Positions 1 to 9,316 of a stretch of 64,000 nucleotides of DNA are shown here, piece after piece; positions within the stretch are counted from its first letter, which is position 1; every line of letters begins with the position of its first letter. Below the pieces are notes generated by a model, which was not told the origin of the DNA, did no database searches, and saw only the letters and a list, made by a program, of their open reading frames with translations. The translations under genes and the position numbers were made by a program. The stretch is from contig NZ_LT899436.1 in NCBI RefSeq assembly GCF_900198195.1, forward strand, positions 1,653,501 to 1,717,500, in the 5' to 3' direction. The stretch is from Tenacibaculum jejuense (GTDB lineage Bacteria; Bacteroidota; Bacteroidia; Flavobacteriales; Flavobacteriaceae).

Positions 1-87
1 TTTGTATTGCGATATTAAATTACGAAATGCAGCTTCTTTAGTAGCTACATTTCGTAATTGTGATACTAATGTAATTTCGTCAGTCAA
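1..87 (-). CDS. ECF RNA polymerase sigma factor, N-terminal fragment (runs off the window)
   Basis: The minus strand is open from base 87 to the window edge and reads LTDEITLVSQLRNVATKEAA, followed by FRNLISQYK. This is typical of the first 30 residues of flavobacterial ECF sigma-70 factors, just before the region 2 helix. No in-frame ATG exists: upstream codons read back through P-K-E-N-H-S to a stop. A TTG at 87-85 is the only ordinary alternative start. An ATG at 104-102 would be in frame only if the A5 run at 101-97 (minus strand) had one more A, which would give an M-K-K-P-I-H-L start. So either the start is TTG or a one-base deletion is present. Family assignment rests on this short stretch only. 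Confidence 0.55.
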   Translation of the reverse strand, partial: MTDEITLVSQLRNVATKEAAFRNLISQYK

Positions 88-146
88 ATGAATTGGTTTT
101 TCATTATGACTTTAAAATTAGTAAAAGGTTTAATTTAAAAAAAGAA

Positions 147-377
147 TTATTTTCTTCTAGAGCATCCAAACAAGCGTTTTTCTTCGATCATCTCAGAAAT
201 TCCTGATGGTAATAATTCTTGCCAACCATCTTGTCCTTCTTGAATCTTTTTTAATACTTCTCTAGAGAAAATAGATAATATTTCAGGATCAAAATCCTCA
301 ATGTCTACAAGTCTACCATTAATTTTAAAGAATTTGTATAATTCTTTAATTCTCGGATGTACTTTTAATGTATTCAT
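147..377 (-). pseudogene. Detached C-terminal part of the 346-1572 gene (apparent frameshift)
   Basis: This reading frame encodes about 76 residues starting M-N-T-L-K-V-H-P-R-I-K-E-L-Y and ending near E-K-R-L-F-G-C. From memory of the family, this is the usual C-terminal end of the conserved Bacteroidetes protein whose first 400 residues lie at 346-1572. The two frames overlap at 346-377. The last residues of the upstream frame (I-K-S-T-S-E-N) are an out-of-frame reading of the T-L-K-V-H-P-R-I codons. Joining them needs a +1 shift, meaning one base gained or two lost in the gene. An ATG at 377 could allow re-initiation so that both pieces are made. A sequencing indel is an equally good explanation. 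Confidence 0.65.
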
Positions 378-1572
378 TTGTTTCTTTGTCCTTGTACGGA
401 TAAAGATATATTTTAAGATCTTTATAGAATAATTTCCCAAAAGCTTCTAAAATACCACCACTTATATTGCGGTAATATTTCTCATCAAAGATTTGAACTA
501 GGTTATTAACCCCCATAGCAAGTCCCATTCTTTCTTTGGTAAATTCGCTAAAGTATTCTACTAATCTGTAGTATTCTTGATAATTTGTAATCATTACATT
601 CTGACCTAATGAACATAATAATTCTGCACGGTCTAAGAAGTCACGTTCGTTAATTTCACCTTCAGCTCTTAAATTACTTAGCGTGATTTCGAAAATAATT
701 TGTGTTTTTTCTGGGTTTACTTTTTTCTCGTTTAAGAATTGAATTTTAGACTTTTCGAACATATCCATGTTAACTTTAGTTACTGGTCTAAAGCTTCCAC
801 GTAGGGCAAGAATATTCTTTTTGTATAAAACTTGAGCAGGTAATAAATTGTTTCCATCAGGACCAAACATTACAGCGTTTGTCATACCATTTTTAACAAG
901 TTGTAAACTCATCAAACGATTATCTACATACATAAAACGAGGACCAGAGAAATTAATCATATCAATTTCTAGTTTATCCTTGTCTATATTGTCATAAAAA
1001 GATTTTAAAAGTTCTTTAGGATTGTCGTTTAAATAAAAAGCACCATAAATTAAGTTCACTCCTAAGATACCTAAAGTTTCTTGTTGAAGTTTTGCTTCTG
1101 TTTCTTTAAAACGTAAGTGTAGTACTATTTCATTATAATCTTCTAACGGATCTAATTGAAAACGGATTCCAACCCAACCATGTCCTTTAAATTTTTTAGC
1201 AAAATCAATTGTTGTTACAGTATTTGCGTAGCTAAAAAATAATTTTTCAGGATGTTTTTTACGATCTAAACGGTCTTCAATTAAATTAATTTCATGCCTA
1301 AGCATTTTCTTAAGTCGAGATTCTGTGACATAACGCCTATCATCTTCAATACCATAAATAGCATCAGAGAAATCTTTATCATAAGCACTCATTGCTTTTG
1401 CAATGGTTCCTGAGGCTCCTCCAGCTCTAAAGAAATTTCTTGCAGTCTCTTGTCCAGCACCAATTTCAGCAAATGTCCCGTAGATATTAGAATTTAAGTT
1501 AATTCTAAGAGCCTTCATTTTAGAAGTTGGGACACTGCTTATTTTTTGATCCCCTTTTAAGATTATAGCCAT
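346..1572 (-). CDS. Conserved Bacteroidetes protein of unknown function, 5' part of a split gene
   Basis: The 408-residue product starts MAIILKGDQKISSVPTSKMK and belongs to a strongly conserved soluble family of about 480 residues seen across Flavobacteriia. There is no signal peptide or membrane segment. Conserved-looking blocks are AEIGAGQETARNFFRAGGAS near residue 36, GHGWVGIRFQLDP near 130, and NGMTNAVMFGPDGNN near 230. I do not know a demonstrated function and do not assign one. The frame stops about 75 residues early, and the missing end is present at 147-377 in another frame. A promoter with TACATTTG and TTG lies at 1597-1628, about 25 bases upstream. The gene is divergent from the metallo-hydrolase at 1654. 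Confidence 0.8.
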   Translation of the reverse strand: MAIILKGDQKISSVPTSKMKALRINLNSNIYGTFAEIGAGQETARNFFRAGGASGTIAKAMSAYDKDFSDAIYGIEDDRRYVTESRLKKMLRHEINLIEDRLDRKKHPEKLFFSYANTVTTIDFAKKFKGHGWVGIRFQLDPLEDYNEIVLHLRFKETEAKLQQETLGILGVNLIYGAFYLNDNPKELLKSFYDNIDKDKLEIDMINFSGPRFMYVDNRLMSLQLVKNGMTNAVMFGPDGNNLLPAQVLYKKNILALRGSFRPVTKVNMDMFEKSKIQFLNEKKVNPEKTQIIFEITLSNLRAEGEINERDFLDRAELLCSLGQNVMITNYQEYYRLVEYFSEFTKERMGLAMGVNNLVQIFDEKYYRNISGGILEAFGKLFYKDLKIYLYPYKDKETNEYIKSTSEN

Positions 1573-1596
1573 TTTAGTTGTTTTTGTTTACGTTGA

Positions 1597-1628
1597 CAAA
1601 TGTACTGAAAATAGAAAGTATCAGTCAA
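1597..1628 (-). promoter_or_regulatory. Bacteroidetes-type promoter for the 346-1572 gene
   Basis: On the minus strand, TTG at 1628-1626 is followed after 21 bases by TACATTTG at 1604-1597. This matches the Bacteroidetes -33/-7 pattern (TTG, 19-21 bases, TAnnTTTG). The ATG lies 24 bases downstream of the -7 box. On the plus strand TATTTTTG at 1638-1645 could be the -7 box of the divergent gene at 1654, but no TTG is correctly placed for it. Confidence 0.5.
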
Positions 1629-1653
1629 TTTTTATCTTATTTTTGTAGAGACA

Positions 1654-2451
1654 ATGAATGATAAAAAAGAGTTAAAAGTAACATTTTTAGGAACAGGTAC
1701 ATCCACAGGTGTACCAATGATTACAAGTAAAAGTCCTGTAAGATTTTCTGAGAACCCAAAAGATAAGAGATTAAGATCATCTGTTATTTTTTCTTGGGAA
1801 GATAAAGGTGAAGAAATCAATTATGTGATTGATTGTGGTCCAGATTTTCGTCAGCAAATGATTAAAGCTGATGTAGATAGTATCAAAGGTATTTTATTTA
1901 CTCATGAACATGCAGATCATATTGCTGGTTTTGATGAAATTAGACCATATTATTACAAAATGGGTCCAGTTCCTATATATAGTGATGCAAGAGTTTTAAA
2001 ATCATTAGAAAAAAGATACGAATATATTTTTACCACTGAAAATAGATATCCTTCAGCTCCAGAAGTAAAATCACATGTAATTTCTAAGGATGATGTTTTT
2101 GAATTTCATGGAGTAAAAATAACTCCCATTAGAGTAATGCATGGAGATTTACCTATTCTAGGTTATCGTTTTGGAAATATTGCTTATTTAACAGATGTAA
2201 AATGGATACCTGAAGAGGAGAAAGAGAAATTAAGAGATTTAGATATTTTAATTACTACAGCTTTACGTTTAGACTCTCATAAAACACATGCTACTTTAGA
2301 AGAGGCATTGACTCTAGTGGAAGAACTAAAGCCAAAACAAGCTTATTTTAGTCATATTAGTGAGTTACTTGGTTTTCATGCAGAAATTGAAAAGGATTTA
2401 CCAGAAAATGTATTTTTAGCTTATGACACCTTAGAAGTGAGTGGAACATAA
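1654..2451 (+). CDS. MBL-fold metallo-hydrolase, PhnP-like
   Basis: This is a 265-residue cytoplasmic metallo-beta-lactamase-fold hydrolase of the PhnP / tRNase Z-like group. The N-terminal FLGTGTSTGVP strand-turn (residues 10-20) and the zinc-binding T-H-E-H-A-D-H motif near residue 88 are intact. Further metal ligands are likely H in VMHGD (about 162), D in YLTDVKW (about 178) and the H of YFSHI (about 232). PhnP-type enzymes are phosphodiesterases, but many Bacteroidetes homologues sit outside phn operons as here, so the substrate is unknown. The ATG at 1654 follows a possible -7 box by only 8 bases, suggesting a very short leader. The gene ends at a bidirectional terminator. Confidence 0.88.
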   Translation: MNDKKELKVTFLGTGTSTGVPMITSKSPVRFSENPKDKRLRSSVIFSWEDKGEEINYVIDCGPDFRQQMIKADVDSIKGILFTHEHADHIAGFDEIRPYYYKMGPVPIYSDARVLKSLEKRYEYIFTTENRYPSAPEVKSHVISKDDVFEFHGVKITPIRVMHGDLPILGYRFGNIAYLTDVKWIPEEEKEKLRDLDILITTALRLDSHKTHATLEEALTLVEELKPKQAYFSHISELLGFHAEIEKDLPENVFLAYDTLEVSGT

Positions 2452-2530
2452 ATTTTTTAGCTTTTCGTTACGCTATAAGATTGAAATGATTTCTATATTA
2501 ATATTTTAGATAGGAACCATTTAAAAAATA

Positions 2531-2559
2531 AAAACCATCAATTCATAATTGATGGTTTT
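2531..2559. terminator. Bidirectional terminator between convergent genes
   Basis: A perfect 13-base inverted repeat (AAAACCATCAATT / AATTGATGGTTTT) with a 3-base loop lies between the metallo-hydrolase stop (2451) and the convergent tonB-like stop (2581). The A-start and T-end give a U-tract in both directions. Confidence 0.85.
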
Positions 2560-2580
2560 CTTAATATATATGTTTTGATA

Positions 2581-3291
2581 TTAATTATCTTCTAAAGAAA
2601 AATTAATAGGGAACCCATATTTTACAGAAACAGGTTTTCCGTCTTTTGTTGCTGGTTTAAACTTTGGTAAATTAGAAACTACACGAACCGCTTCATCATT
2701 TAAAATTTTACCTCCTTTAGGTCCTAAAGTTTTAATGTTAGTAACATTTCCGTTCTTATCGATGATAAAACGCACCCAAACTTCACCTTCTTGTTTGTTT
2801 AATAAAGCTTCGTTAGGATAAATGAAATATTCTTGTATATGTTTGATCATTTCTGAATTGAAACATTCTAATTGATCACCATTACTTTCACAATTTGGAA
2901 ATGCAGGAATAGCATCTACTGTACCAAACTTTTGTGCAGCTCTTAGTTCTTCTCTTGATAAACTATTTTTTAAAGCAGCTAAGTTTGTTTTAATTTTTAA
3001 AGACTTTAAGTTTGAAGATCCTTCAATAGTAGATACACCAGAACTATTTAATTGATTAGCCTCAGTAGCTGCATGTTTTTTTCTTCTTTTCAAGAAACGT
3101 TTCTTAGAAGCAGATACTCTAACACTAATTTGTCTTGACTTTTTATCCTTTTTATTTTTTGTTTGTTTAACTGTACATTTTGTAATACTGTTTAAATCTT
3201 CAATTAACTTTTCATCAGTATCACAAGTTTCCTTTTGACCCCATGCGATGGTGGTCGCTATTAAAAATGATAAGTATATTATTTTTCTCAT
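2581..3291 (-). CDS. Energy transducer TonB-family protein
   Basis: This 236-residue protein has an N-terminal export signal (MRKIIYLSFLIATTIAWGQ). A basic, low-complexity middle follows (K/R-rich near residues 45-75), and a C-terminal TonB domain covers about residues 150-235. The TonB core is visible as GEVWVRFIIDKNGNVTNIKT followed by LPKFKPATKDGKPVSVKYGFPINFSLE. In this family the C-terminal domain contacts the TonB box of outer-membrane receptors. The N-terminus ends in W-G-Q, so it may be a cleaved signal rather than the inner-membrane anchor of classical TonB. If so, the protein is periplasmic and may not transduce energy itself. It is transcribed alone, away from meaB. Confidence 0.82.
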   Translation of the reverse strand: MRKIIYLSFLIATTIAWGQKETCDTDEKLIEDLNSITKCTVKQTKNKKDKKSRQISVRVSASKKRFLKRRKKHAATEANQLNSSGVSTIEGSSNLKSLKIKTNLAALKNSLSREELRAAQKFGTVDAIPAFPNCESNGDQLECFNSEMIKHIQEYFIYPNEALLNKQEGEVWVRFIIDKNGNVTNIKTLGPKGGKILNDEAVRVVSNLPKFKPATKDGKPVSVKYGFPINFSLEDN

Positions 3292-3446
3292 AAGTTGGGG
3301 ATTAATTATTTACACACTATTATGACACATTTTATCCCGAAAGTCACAATGTTTAACGAATTAGACTTTAAAATGTTTCATTTCTTACATCAAAATAAAG
3401 AAAAAAATCAGTTAAAAAGTGTTAAACATCGATAAACGGTTCGTTT

Positions 3447-4529
3447 TTAACTTTTATTGAGCAATTTTAATAGTTTATCGGCACTAAAAAAAGGTGTAGT
3501 TTTTCCATTGTTTAACTCATGGATTTCTTTTTTTAATTGATCATTCACGTCAGTGTTATCGTAGAAACGTCTTTTTAATTCTTGTTCTATAGTTGAAAAT
3601 AACCAATGTTTATTTTGGTTATTTCGTCTTTTTTCAAAATAACCAGAAGTTCTAGCAGAATCAATGTAAGATAATATCATTTCATATATAGCATCAATTC
3701 CAGAATTTTTAAGTGCGCTTGCTGTGAGTACTTTTGGTTGCCAACCATTTTCTTTTGGAGGATATAAATGCAAAGCTCTATTAAATTCAACTTTTGCGAT
3801 TTTGGCATTTTTTACATTATCGCCATCTGCCTTATTAATTACAATGGCATCAGCCATTTCTATAATTCCACGTTTAATTCCTTGTAATTCATCACCAGCA
3901 CCAGATAATTTTAATAACAAGAAAAAATCTACCATAGAATGTACAGCAGTTTCACTTTGACCAACACCAACGGTTTCAATAATAATAGTATCAAAACCAG
4001 CAGCTTCACATAAAATTATACTTTCTCTAGTTTTTTGTGCAACACCACCAAGTGATGTACCAGAAGGAGAAGGACGAATAAATGCATCTTTATCAACAAC
4101 AAGTTGTTCCATTCTAGTTTTATCACCTAAAATACTTCCTCTATTCACTGAACTACTAGGATCTACAGCTAAAACAGCTACTTTTTTTCCTATAGAAGTT
4201 AAATGTTTTCCAAAACTTTCAATGAAAGTACTTTTTCCAACACCGGGTACACCCGTAATTCCAATTCTAATAGATTTATTTGCGTAAGGCAGGCATGCAT
4301 TTAAAATTTCATTAGCTTTTTGTTGATGTCGTTTGTTTGTACTTTCAACCAATGTAATAGCCCTACTTAGAAATGTAATATCTCCGTCAAGGATTTTAGC
4401 CACAAATTCTTTGGTATCAATTTTTTTCCTTCTATTCAGTTTTATCTTTTCTGCAGAAGTTTTACTGGTAGTTTCTGGTTGTAAAACTCCATCTTTTTCC
4501 GATAAATTTGATTTTGAATTAGTTGCCAT
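3447..4529 (-). CDS. meaB: Methylmalonyl-CoA mutase-associated GTPase MeaB
   Basis: This is a 360-residue G3E-family P-loop GTPase. Walker A is GVPGVGKST at residues 93-101, followed by the family signature AVDPSSSVNRGSILGDKTRM (about 120-140). The T-V-G-V-G-Q-S-E switch is near 186 and the N-K-A-D guanine-specificity motif near 230. MeaB (ArgK) chaperones methylmalonyl-CoA mutase, protecting its adenosylcobalamin and gating cofactor loading. The mutase subunits are not in this window. The first ~35 residues are polar and probably disordered. The gene is divergent from the sigma factor at 4633, sharing a 103-base intergenic region. Confidence 0.93.
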   Translation of the reverse strand: MATNSKSNLSEKDGVLQPETTSKTSAEKIKLNRRKKIDTKEFVAKILDGDITFLSRAITLVESTNKRHQQKANEILNACLPYANKSIRIGITGVPGVGKSTFIESFGKHLTSIGKKVAVLAVDPSSSVNRGSILGDKTRMEQLVVDKDAFIRPSPSGTSLGGVAQKTRESIILCEAAGFDTIIIETVGVGQSETAVHSMVDFFLLLKLSGAGDELQGIKRGIIEMADAIVINKADGDNVKNAKIAKVEFNRALHLYPPKENGWQPKVLTASALKNSGIDAIYEMILSYIDSARTSGYFEKRRNNQNKHWLFSTIEQELKRRFYDNTDVNDQLKKEIHELNNGKTTPFFSADKLLKLLNKS

Positions 4530-4632
4530 AAATCAAGGTATACATCATACTATTTGTAAATTTAGAAATAAAAAATTATTCAAAATGCAACGCGTTAAAA
4601 AATGTGTCGTCTTTAAGACAAGAAATCAATAA

Positions 4633-5193
4633 ATGAAATCAACTAAACAATTTCATCAAAAATTAATTCGGGCCTGTCAAAAGAATGACAAGAAAGCACA
4701 ATTACAGCTTTACAAAAGTTATAGTAAAGCAATGTTTTTAGTTGCTTACAGATATGTAAAGGATCAATTTTTGGCGGAAGATATTATGCAAGAAGCTTTT
4801 ATAAAAGCATTTAAAAATATAACCAGTTATAAAGGAGAAGTAAGTTTTGGAGCTTGGTTAAAAAAAATTGTTATAAATCAGAGTATTGATGAGCTTAAAA
4901 AGAAAAAGTTAGTAATGGTTTCTATCAATTCTGAAATTCATAAAGTACAAGAAGAGAACAGTACTTGGGAAATAGATAATTCAGTAACATCACAAATGAT
5001 TATTGAAGCTATTAATAAACAAAAAGAAAAATATAGGTTAGTACTAACACTGTATTTACTGGAAGGATATGATCATAAAGAAATTTCAGAAATACTAGGA
5101 ATTACAGAAGTTACCTCTAGAACTCATTTAATGAGAGGAAAAAAGTTAATAAAAGAACATTTAAAATTTACAAACCATGCCGAAGGATATTAG
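4633..5193 (+). CDS. ECF-family RNA polymerase sigma factor
   Basis: This 186-residue protein contains sigma region 2 (about residues 25-95: AYRYVKDQFLAEDIMQEAFI, then KAFKNI) and region 4 (about 133-178: EISEILGITEVTSRTHLMRG) with a helix-turn-helix, the two-domain layout of ECF sigma factors. It recruits RNA polymerase to stress or envelope regulons. The stop codon overlaps the next gene by 17 bases (5177-5193), so sigma and putative anti-sigma are translationally coupled. Upstream, GTCTTTAAGAC at about 4610-4620 is a short palindrome that could be an operator, though this is speculative. Confidence 0.92.
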   Translation: MKSTKQFHQKLIRACQKNDKKAQLQLYKSYSKAMFLVAYRYVKDQFLAEDIMQEAFIKAFKNITSYKGEVSFGAWLKKIVINQSIDELKKKKLVMVSINSEIHKVQEENSTWEIDNSVTSQMIIEAINKQKEKYRLVLTLYLLEGYDHKEISEILGITEVTSRTHLMRGKKLIKEHLKFTNHAEGY

Positions 5194-5725
5194 AAACGTA
5201 GTAAGAGATTTTGAAATGGAAAATATTGAGCTATCTCAAAATCATGAAGCAAGATTCTTAAACAAATTAGAAGAGGCATTTCCTGAAAAAAAGAAATCAT
5301 TTCAATGGTTATATGCTGTAGCATCTATAGTTGTTTTATTGGGCTTAGGTATTAAATTTTATCCTAATCATATAGAATCAACCAAAGAAAATGTAGAAAC
5401 CGAACAAGTTAATTTAGGAGAGATATCTCCTGAAATGAAGAAAATAGAAGATTATTATTTAACAGCTATAAATTATGAAATAGCAAGTTTAAATGAGACT
5501 CAAAATAATAAGGCCTTATTAGATGAGTATTTTGAGAAGATTAGTAAGCTAGATACAGATTATAAAAGGTTAAATCAGAAATTAAAAAAAGAAGGTATAA
5601 CCAATAAAACAATCAATTCTTTAATTACAAATCTTCAATTACGTTTACAACTTTTAATTCATTTGAAAGATCAATTAAATGATCTGCAAACTAAAGAAAA
5701 CAACAATGAGAGTATCGTTATATAA
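5177..5725 (+). CDS. Putative membrane-anchored anti-sigma factor
   Basis: This 182-residue protein has an N-terminal cytoplasmic part (residues 1-43) with the L-N-K-L-E-E-A-F pattern common in Bacteroidetes anti-sigma factors. One membrane helix follows at about 44-61 (WLYAVASIVVLLGLGIKFYP), then a helical, charged extracytoplasmic part. It overlaps the sigma gene by 17 bases and the next gene by 20 bases. The anti-sigma role is inferred from topology and position; no zinc-binding HxxxCxxC motif is present. Confidence 0.7.
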   Translation: MPKDIRNVVRDFEMENIELSQNHEARFLNKLEEAFPEKKKSFQWLYAVASIVVLLGLGIKFYPNHIESTKENVETEQVNLGEISPEMKKIEDYYLTAINYEIASLNETQNNKALLDEYFEKISKLDTDYKRLNQKLKKEGITNKTINSLITNLQLRLQLLIHLKDQLNDLQTKENNNESIVI

Positions 5726-6719
5726 AACAACAGCATTCGTATTATTACTAAGTACATTTCATGTGTTTAGTCAGAAAAAAGACAAGAATTTTAAGGAAGA
5801 GTTTAAAGTAAAATCTGATGTGGTTATTGATATTAATACAAGACATTCAGATATTCAAATAGAAACTTGGAATAAGGATAAGGTTACAGTAGAAGCATAC
5901 ATGATGGTCGAAGGAGAAGAGGTAACACAAGAAATGAAAGATCATTTCTATGAGAAATGGGATTTTGATGTTACAGGAAACAGCAAAAAAATAAATGTTA
6001 AATCTAGAACGAATCCAAGTTTTAACTTTCATTCATTCAATTTTGATGATCCCGATTATAGTTTTATAGTTAATGATTTATCAGATTACTCTATTGGTAG
6101 TTTAGACGTTTTAGATTCCATAGATTTTATAATGCCGCCATTACCACCAGAACCACCAGCAATATCAGGTATTATGGCGCCTCCTACACCACCAATGCCA
6201 CCTTTTACAACATTCAAAATGTTTACAGAGTTCGATTTTGAGAAATATAAAAAGGACAAAGATTATTTAAAACGTTGGAAAGAAGAGAATAAAGAAGCAC
6301 TTGGGGAAAATGCAAAAGTAAAAATAGGAGATAAGTCAATTTCTATAGCTACAGATGATTCTAATATTACAATGTCGGGTTCTTTACATGGAAACCAGGA
6401 TTTAATGATCTTTCTTAAAGACAGAGAAAAGAATAAAAAAGAGCGAGAAAAGAAAATAAAAGCTTATCAGAAAGAGTGGAAAGAAGAATCAAAAAAGTTG
6501 ATGGAAAAAGCTAAAAAACAATTAAAGGAGAATCAAGAAAAATTAAAGAAACAACTCAAGAAATTAGAAAAACAAAAGAAGGAACGTAAGAAAATTCAGA
6601 TGGTTTTAAAGAATAGAAGCAAGTTGAAAGTCAAACGATTAATTTTTATAAGAGCTCCGAAGAATGCAAAGTTTAATATGAATGTAAAATATGGAGAATT
6701 AAGCTTTGGAAATGATTAA
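5706..6719 (+). CDS. Exported protein with N-terminal DUF4097-like strands and a Lys/Glu-rich coiled coil
   Basis: I chose the ATG at 5706 because it begins a clean signal peptide (MRVSLYKTTAFVLLLSTFHVFSQ), giving 337 residues and a 20-base overlap with the anti-sigma gene. After the signal, a beta-rich stretch (VVIDINTRHSDIQIETWNKD) resembles the repeated strands of DUF4097/adhesin-like beta-helix proteins. A proline-rich segment (PPLPPEPP and PPTPPMPPF, about residues 143-167) follows. Then comes a long Lys/Glu-rich helix (about 240-305), and the C-terminus returns to strands. It is probably the envelope output or sensing partner of the sigma/anti-sigma pair. A strong terminator follows. 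Confidence 0.7.
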   Translation: MRVSLYKTTAFVLLLSTFHVFSQKKDKNFKEEFKVKSDVVIDINTRHSDIQIETWNKDKVTVEAYMMVEGEEVTQEMKDHFYEKWDFDVTGNSKKINVKSRTNPSFNFHSFNFDDPDYSFIVNDLSDYSIGSLDVLDSIDFIMPPLPPEPPAISGIMAPPTPPMPPFTTFKMFTEFDFEKYKKDKDYLKRWKEENKEALGENAKVKIGDKSISIATDDSNITMSGSLHGNQDLMIFLKDREKNKKEREKKIKAYQKEWKEESKKLMEKAKKQLKENQEKLKKQLKKLEKQKKERKKIQMVLKNRSKLKVKRLIFIRAPKNAKFNMNVKYGELSFGND

Positions 6720-6748
6720 ACAATAAAAAAAACACTTATTTATATTTT

Positions 6749-6784
6749 AAGGTTAGTGACCGAATAGTCATTAACCTTTTTTGT
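6749..6784 (+). terminator. Rho-independent terminator after the sigma operon
   Basis: A 12-base stem (AAGGTTAGTGAC / GTCATTAACCTT, one G-U pair) with a 6-base loop is followed by TTTTTT, 30 bases after the stop at 6719. Confidence 0.88.
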
Positions 6785-6997
6785 AATCTTTGGAAGAGAG
6801 AAAAGACTTCAGAATATCCCCTGTTTAACCACATATAATAATCCAAAGATTAATCAGACTCACTACTAGAAATGTTTAATTTTAAACATTGTATACCTCA
6901 TAAATCCTCAAAATTTTCTAAAAGTACTTTTTTAAAAAAATTATGATTTCACTTTATTAAAAGTACCTATATTTACATTTCAAAATAGTGTAATTTA

Positions 6998-8479
6998 ATG
7001 GAGCTATACAAAGAAAATCAACTGAAAATTTATAATTCACTTTCTAAATCTAAAGAAGTATTTAAAACTGTAACAGAAGGAAGAGTAGGAATGTATGTTT
7101 GTGGACCAACAGTATATAGTAACGTACATTTAGGAAACTTAAGAACATTTATGTCATTCGATATGGTGTTTCGATATTTATTACATTTAGGTTATAAAGT
7201 TCGTTATGTAAGAAATATTACTGATGCAGGACACTTAGAAAGCGATGCTGAAGAAGGGGAAGATAAGATAGTCAAAAAAGCACGATTAGAACAGATAGAG
7301 CCTATGGAAGTTGTACAGCGTTATACTGTAGATTTTCATGAAATCACGGCAAAATATAACTTTTTACCTCCAAGTATAGAACCAACTGCAACAGGTCATA
7401 TTGTTGAACAAATTGAAATGATTAAAGAAATCATGGATAAAGGTTTAGCTTACGAAGTGAATGGATCTGTTTATTTTGATGTTGTTAAATATAATGAAGA
7501 AGGCAACAATTACGGAATTTTATCTGGTAGAAATATAGAGGATGCAATTCATAATACAAGAGCTTTAGACGGACAATCTGAAAAGAAAAATCCTCAAGAT
7601 TTTGCTCTTTGGAAACAAGCAAATGAATTTCATATTATGCGTTGGCCTTCACCTTGGGGAGATGGATTTCCTGGTTGGCATTTAGAATGTTCTGTAATGA
7701 GCTCTAAATATTTAGGGGATCAAATTGACATTCATGGTGGTGGAATGGATTTAAAATTCCCGCATCACGAATGTGAAATCGCACAATCTCATGCTTGTTC
7801 GGGAGTTCAGCCAGTTAATTATTGGATGCATGCTAATATGTTGTTGTTAAACGGGCAAAAAATGTCTAAATCAACTGGAAATAGTATTTTACCTGGTGAA
7901 ATTTTAACAGGTGAAAATTCAATTTTAAGTAAAGCTTTCGGGCCTGGCGTCGTACGTTTCTTCATCATGCAGGCAAATTACAGGAGTGTTTTAGATTTTT
8001 CTAATGATGGTTTATTAGCTTCTGAAAAAGGTTATAATCGTTTAATGGAGGCAGTTTCATTATTGAATACTTTAAAAACTAGTGGAAATTCTTCTTTTAA
8101 TGTTTCAAATTGGAGACAGGAGTGCTACGATGCTATGAATGATGATTTTAATTCACCAATAGCAATAGCAAAACTCTTTGATGCAGTTAAATTCATTAAT
8201 CAGATTAAAGATAATAAAGCAACAATAACTTCTGACGATTTAGAATTACTAAGAAAAACAATGAATGCTTTTGTATTTGATATTTTAGGGTTAGTAAATG
8301 ACACTAAAGATCAAGGATCAAATAAATTAGATGGAACAATTGAGTTATTAATTAAGTTAAGAAAAGAGGCTAGAGATAATAAAGACTGGGCATTATCAGA
8401 TCAAATTAGAGACGAATTATTAGCTTTAGGTATTCAACTAAAAGACGGTAGAGAAGGAACAACATTTTCTGTAAATTAA
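6998..8479 (+). CDS. cysS: Cysteine--tRNA ligase
   Basis: This is a 493-residue class I aminoacyl-tRNA synthetase that charges tRNA-Cys. The zinc/cysteine-binding C-G-P-T-V-Y-S starts at residue 35, the HIGH-type motif is HLGN (44-47), and KMSKS is near 288. [10 protein letters not shown] (about 225) and the [18 protein letters not shown] block (about 247-264) are the usual cysS signatures. Length is normal for the family. It heads a cysS - lipoprotein - yidD - lgt cluster, a recurring neighbourhood in Flavobacteriia. AAAAGTACTTTT at 6920-6931 is a perfect 12-base palindrome about 70 bases upstream. Confidence 0.98.
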   Translation: MELYKENQLKIYNSLSKSKEVFKTVTEGRVGMYVCGPTVYSNVHLGNLRTFMSFDMVFRYLLHLGYKVRYVRNITDAGHLESDAEEGEDKIVKKARLEQIEPMEVVQRYTVDFHEITAKYNFLPPSIEPTATGHIVEQIEMIKEIMDKGLAYEVNGSVYFDVVKYNEEGNNYGILSGRNIEDAIHNTRALDGQSEKKNPQDFALWKQANEFHIMRWPSPWGDGFPGWHLECSVMSSKYLGDQIDIHGGGMDLKFPHHECEIAQSHACSGVQPVNYWMHANMLLLNGQKMSKSTGNSILPGEILTGENSILSKAFGPGVVRFFIMQANYRSVLDFSNDGLLASEKGYNRLMEAVSLLNTLKTSGNSSFNVSNWRQECYDAMNDDFNSPIAIAKLFDAVKFINQIKDNKATITSDDLELLRKTMNAFVFDILGLVNDTKDQGSNKLDGTIELLIKLRKEARDNKDWALSDQIRDELLALGIQLKDGREGTTFSVN

Positions 8480-8496
8480 ATAATGTTCAATTAAAT

Positions 8497-9315
8497 ATGA
8501 GAAAAGTATTATGGTTATTAAGCCTGTTGATAATTAGTTCTTGTAGCAGTGAAGATGAAACGGAAGAACTTTTACCTTCTTCACAGGTTAAATATCTTAA
8601 ATCGATAGATTATATTGACTCAAATCTTGAACATTTAAAAGAGTTGTTTTATTATGAAGATGGTTTTTTAACCAAATATCAAAATGGAGATGAAAATAAT
8701 TTCTTTTACAGCATTACTGAATACACATACAATTCTAAAGGAAAGTTAACGAAAGAAACTTCTTTGTTAGAAGGAAAAGTAATAGCTAACTATTCATATA
8801 ATGCTCAAGACAAATTAGAAAAGATAGAATTTCCTGAAGGTGGAGATGTAATCTTTTCATATAATGGGAATAAAGTAATTATTGAAAACTCGTCACAATC
8901 ATACAAATCAGAACTAACTTTAGATAATAAAGGAAGAGTTATTAAATTTAAAGCAATTGAATTTTCTGGAGATCTATATGTTAATCAAGAGTGTGAATAT
9001 GATGAAAGAGGAAATCTAATAAAATTGATTAGTAAAGATTATTCTTCTGGAAATTATGATGATATTGTAAAAGAGTATGTTTATGATGATAAACCAAACC
9101 CTTATTATCATGCTTATCAAAAACTTTACGATAGTACTCTTTATAATGAATTTACCAGTGGTGTGACTAATTTTTTCTTCAAAGGATATTGTCCAAATAA
9201 CATTATCAATTATGAAGAAGGTGTTATACGTTTTGAGTACGAATACGGAGAGAACGGTTTTCCAGTAAAAAGGATAAGAGATAATGAGCCAGATATAAAT
9301 ATAACGTATTACTAA
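8497..9315 (+). CDS. Putative lipoprotein with YD/RHS-like repeats
   Basis: This 272-residue protein has a lipoprotein signal peptide ending in I-I-S-S-C-S (Cys near residue 16). The rest is beta-rich with imperfect repeats of the form Y-N-x-x-G-K-L-x-K-x-x ([49 protein letters not shown]). These resemble YD/RHS or DUF4595-like hairpin repeats of Bacteroidetes surface lipoproteins. The function is unknown. It lies 17 bases after cysS and 1 base before yidD, so it is co-transcribed with both. Confidence 0.75.
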   Translation: MRKVLWLLSLLIISSCSSEDETEELLPSSQVKYLKSIDYIDSNLEHLKELFYYEDGFLTKYQNGDENNFFYSITEYTYNSKGKLTKETSLLEGKVIANYSYNAQDKLEKIEFPEGGDVIFSYNGNKVIIENSSQSYKSELTLDNKGRVIKFKAIEFSGDLYVNQECEYDERGNLIKLISKDYSSGNYDDIVKEYVYDDKPNPYYHAYQKLYDSTLYNEFTSGVTNFFFKGYCPNNIINYEEGVIRFEYEYGENGFPVKRIRDNEPDINITYY

Positions 9316-9316
9316 A

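Noticed and set aside
4333..4632. 99-codon plus-strand frame opposite the start of meaB
   Set aside because: It is antisense to the meaB N-terminus and runs into the sigma gene's upstream region; no domain is visible.
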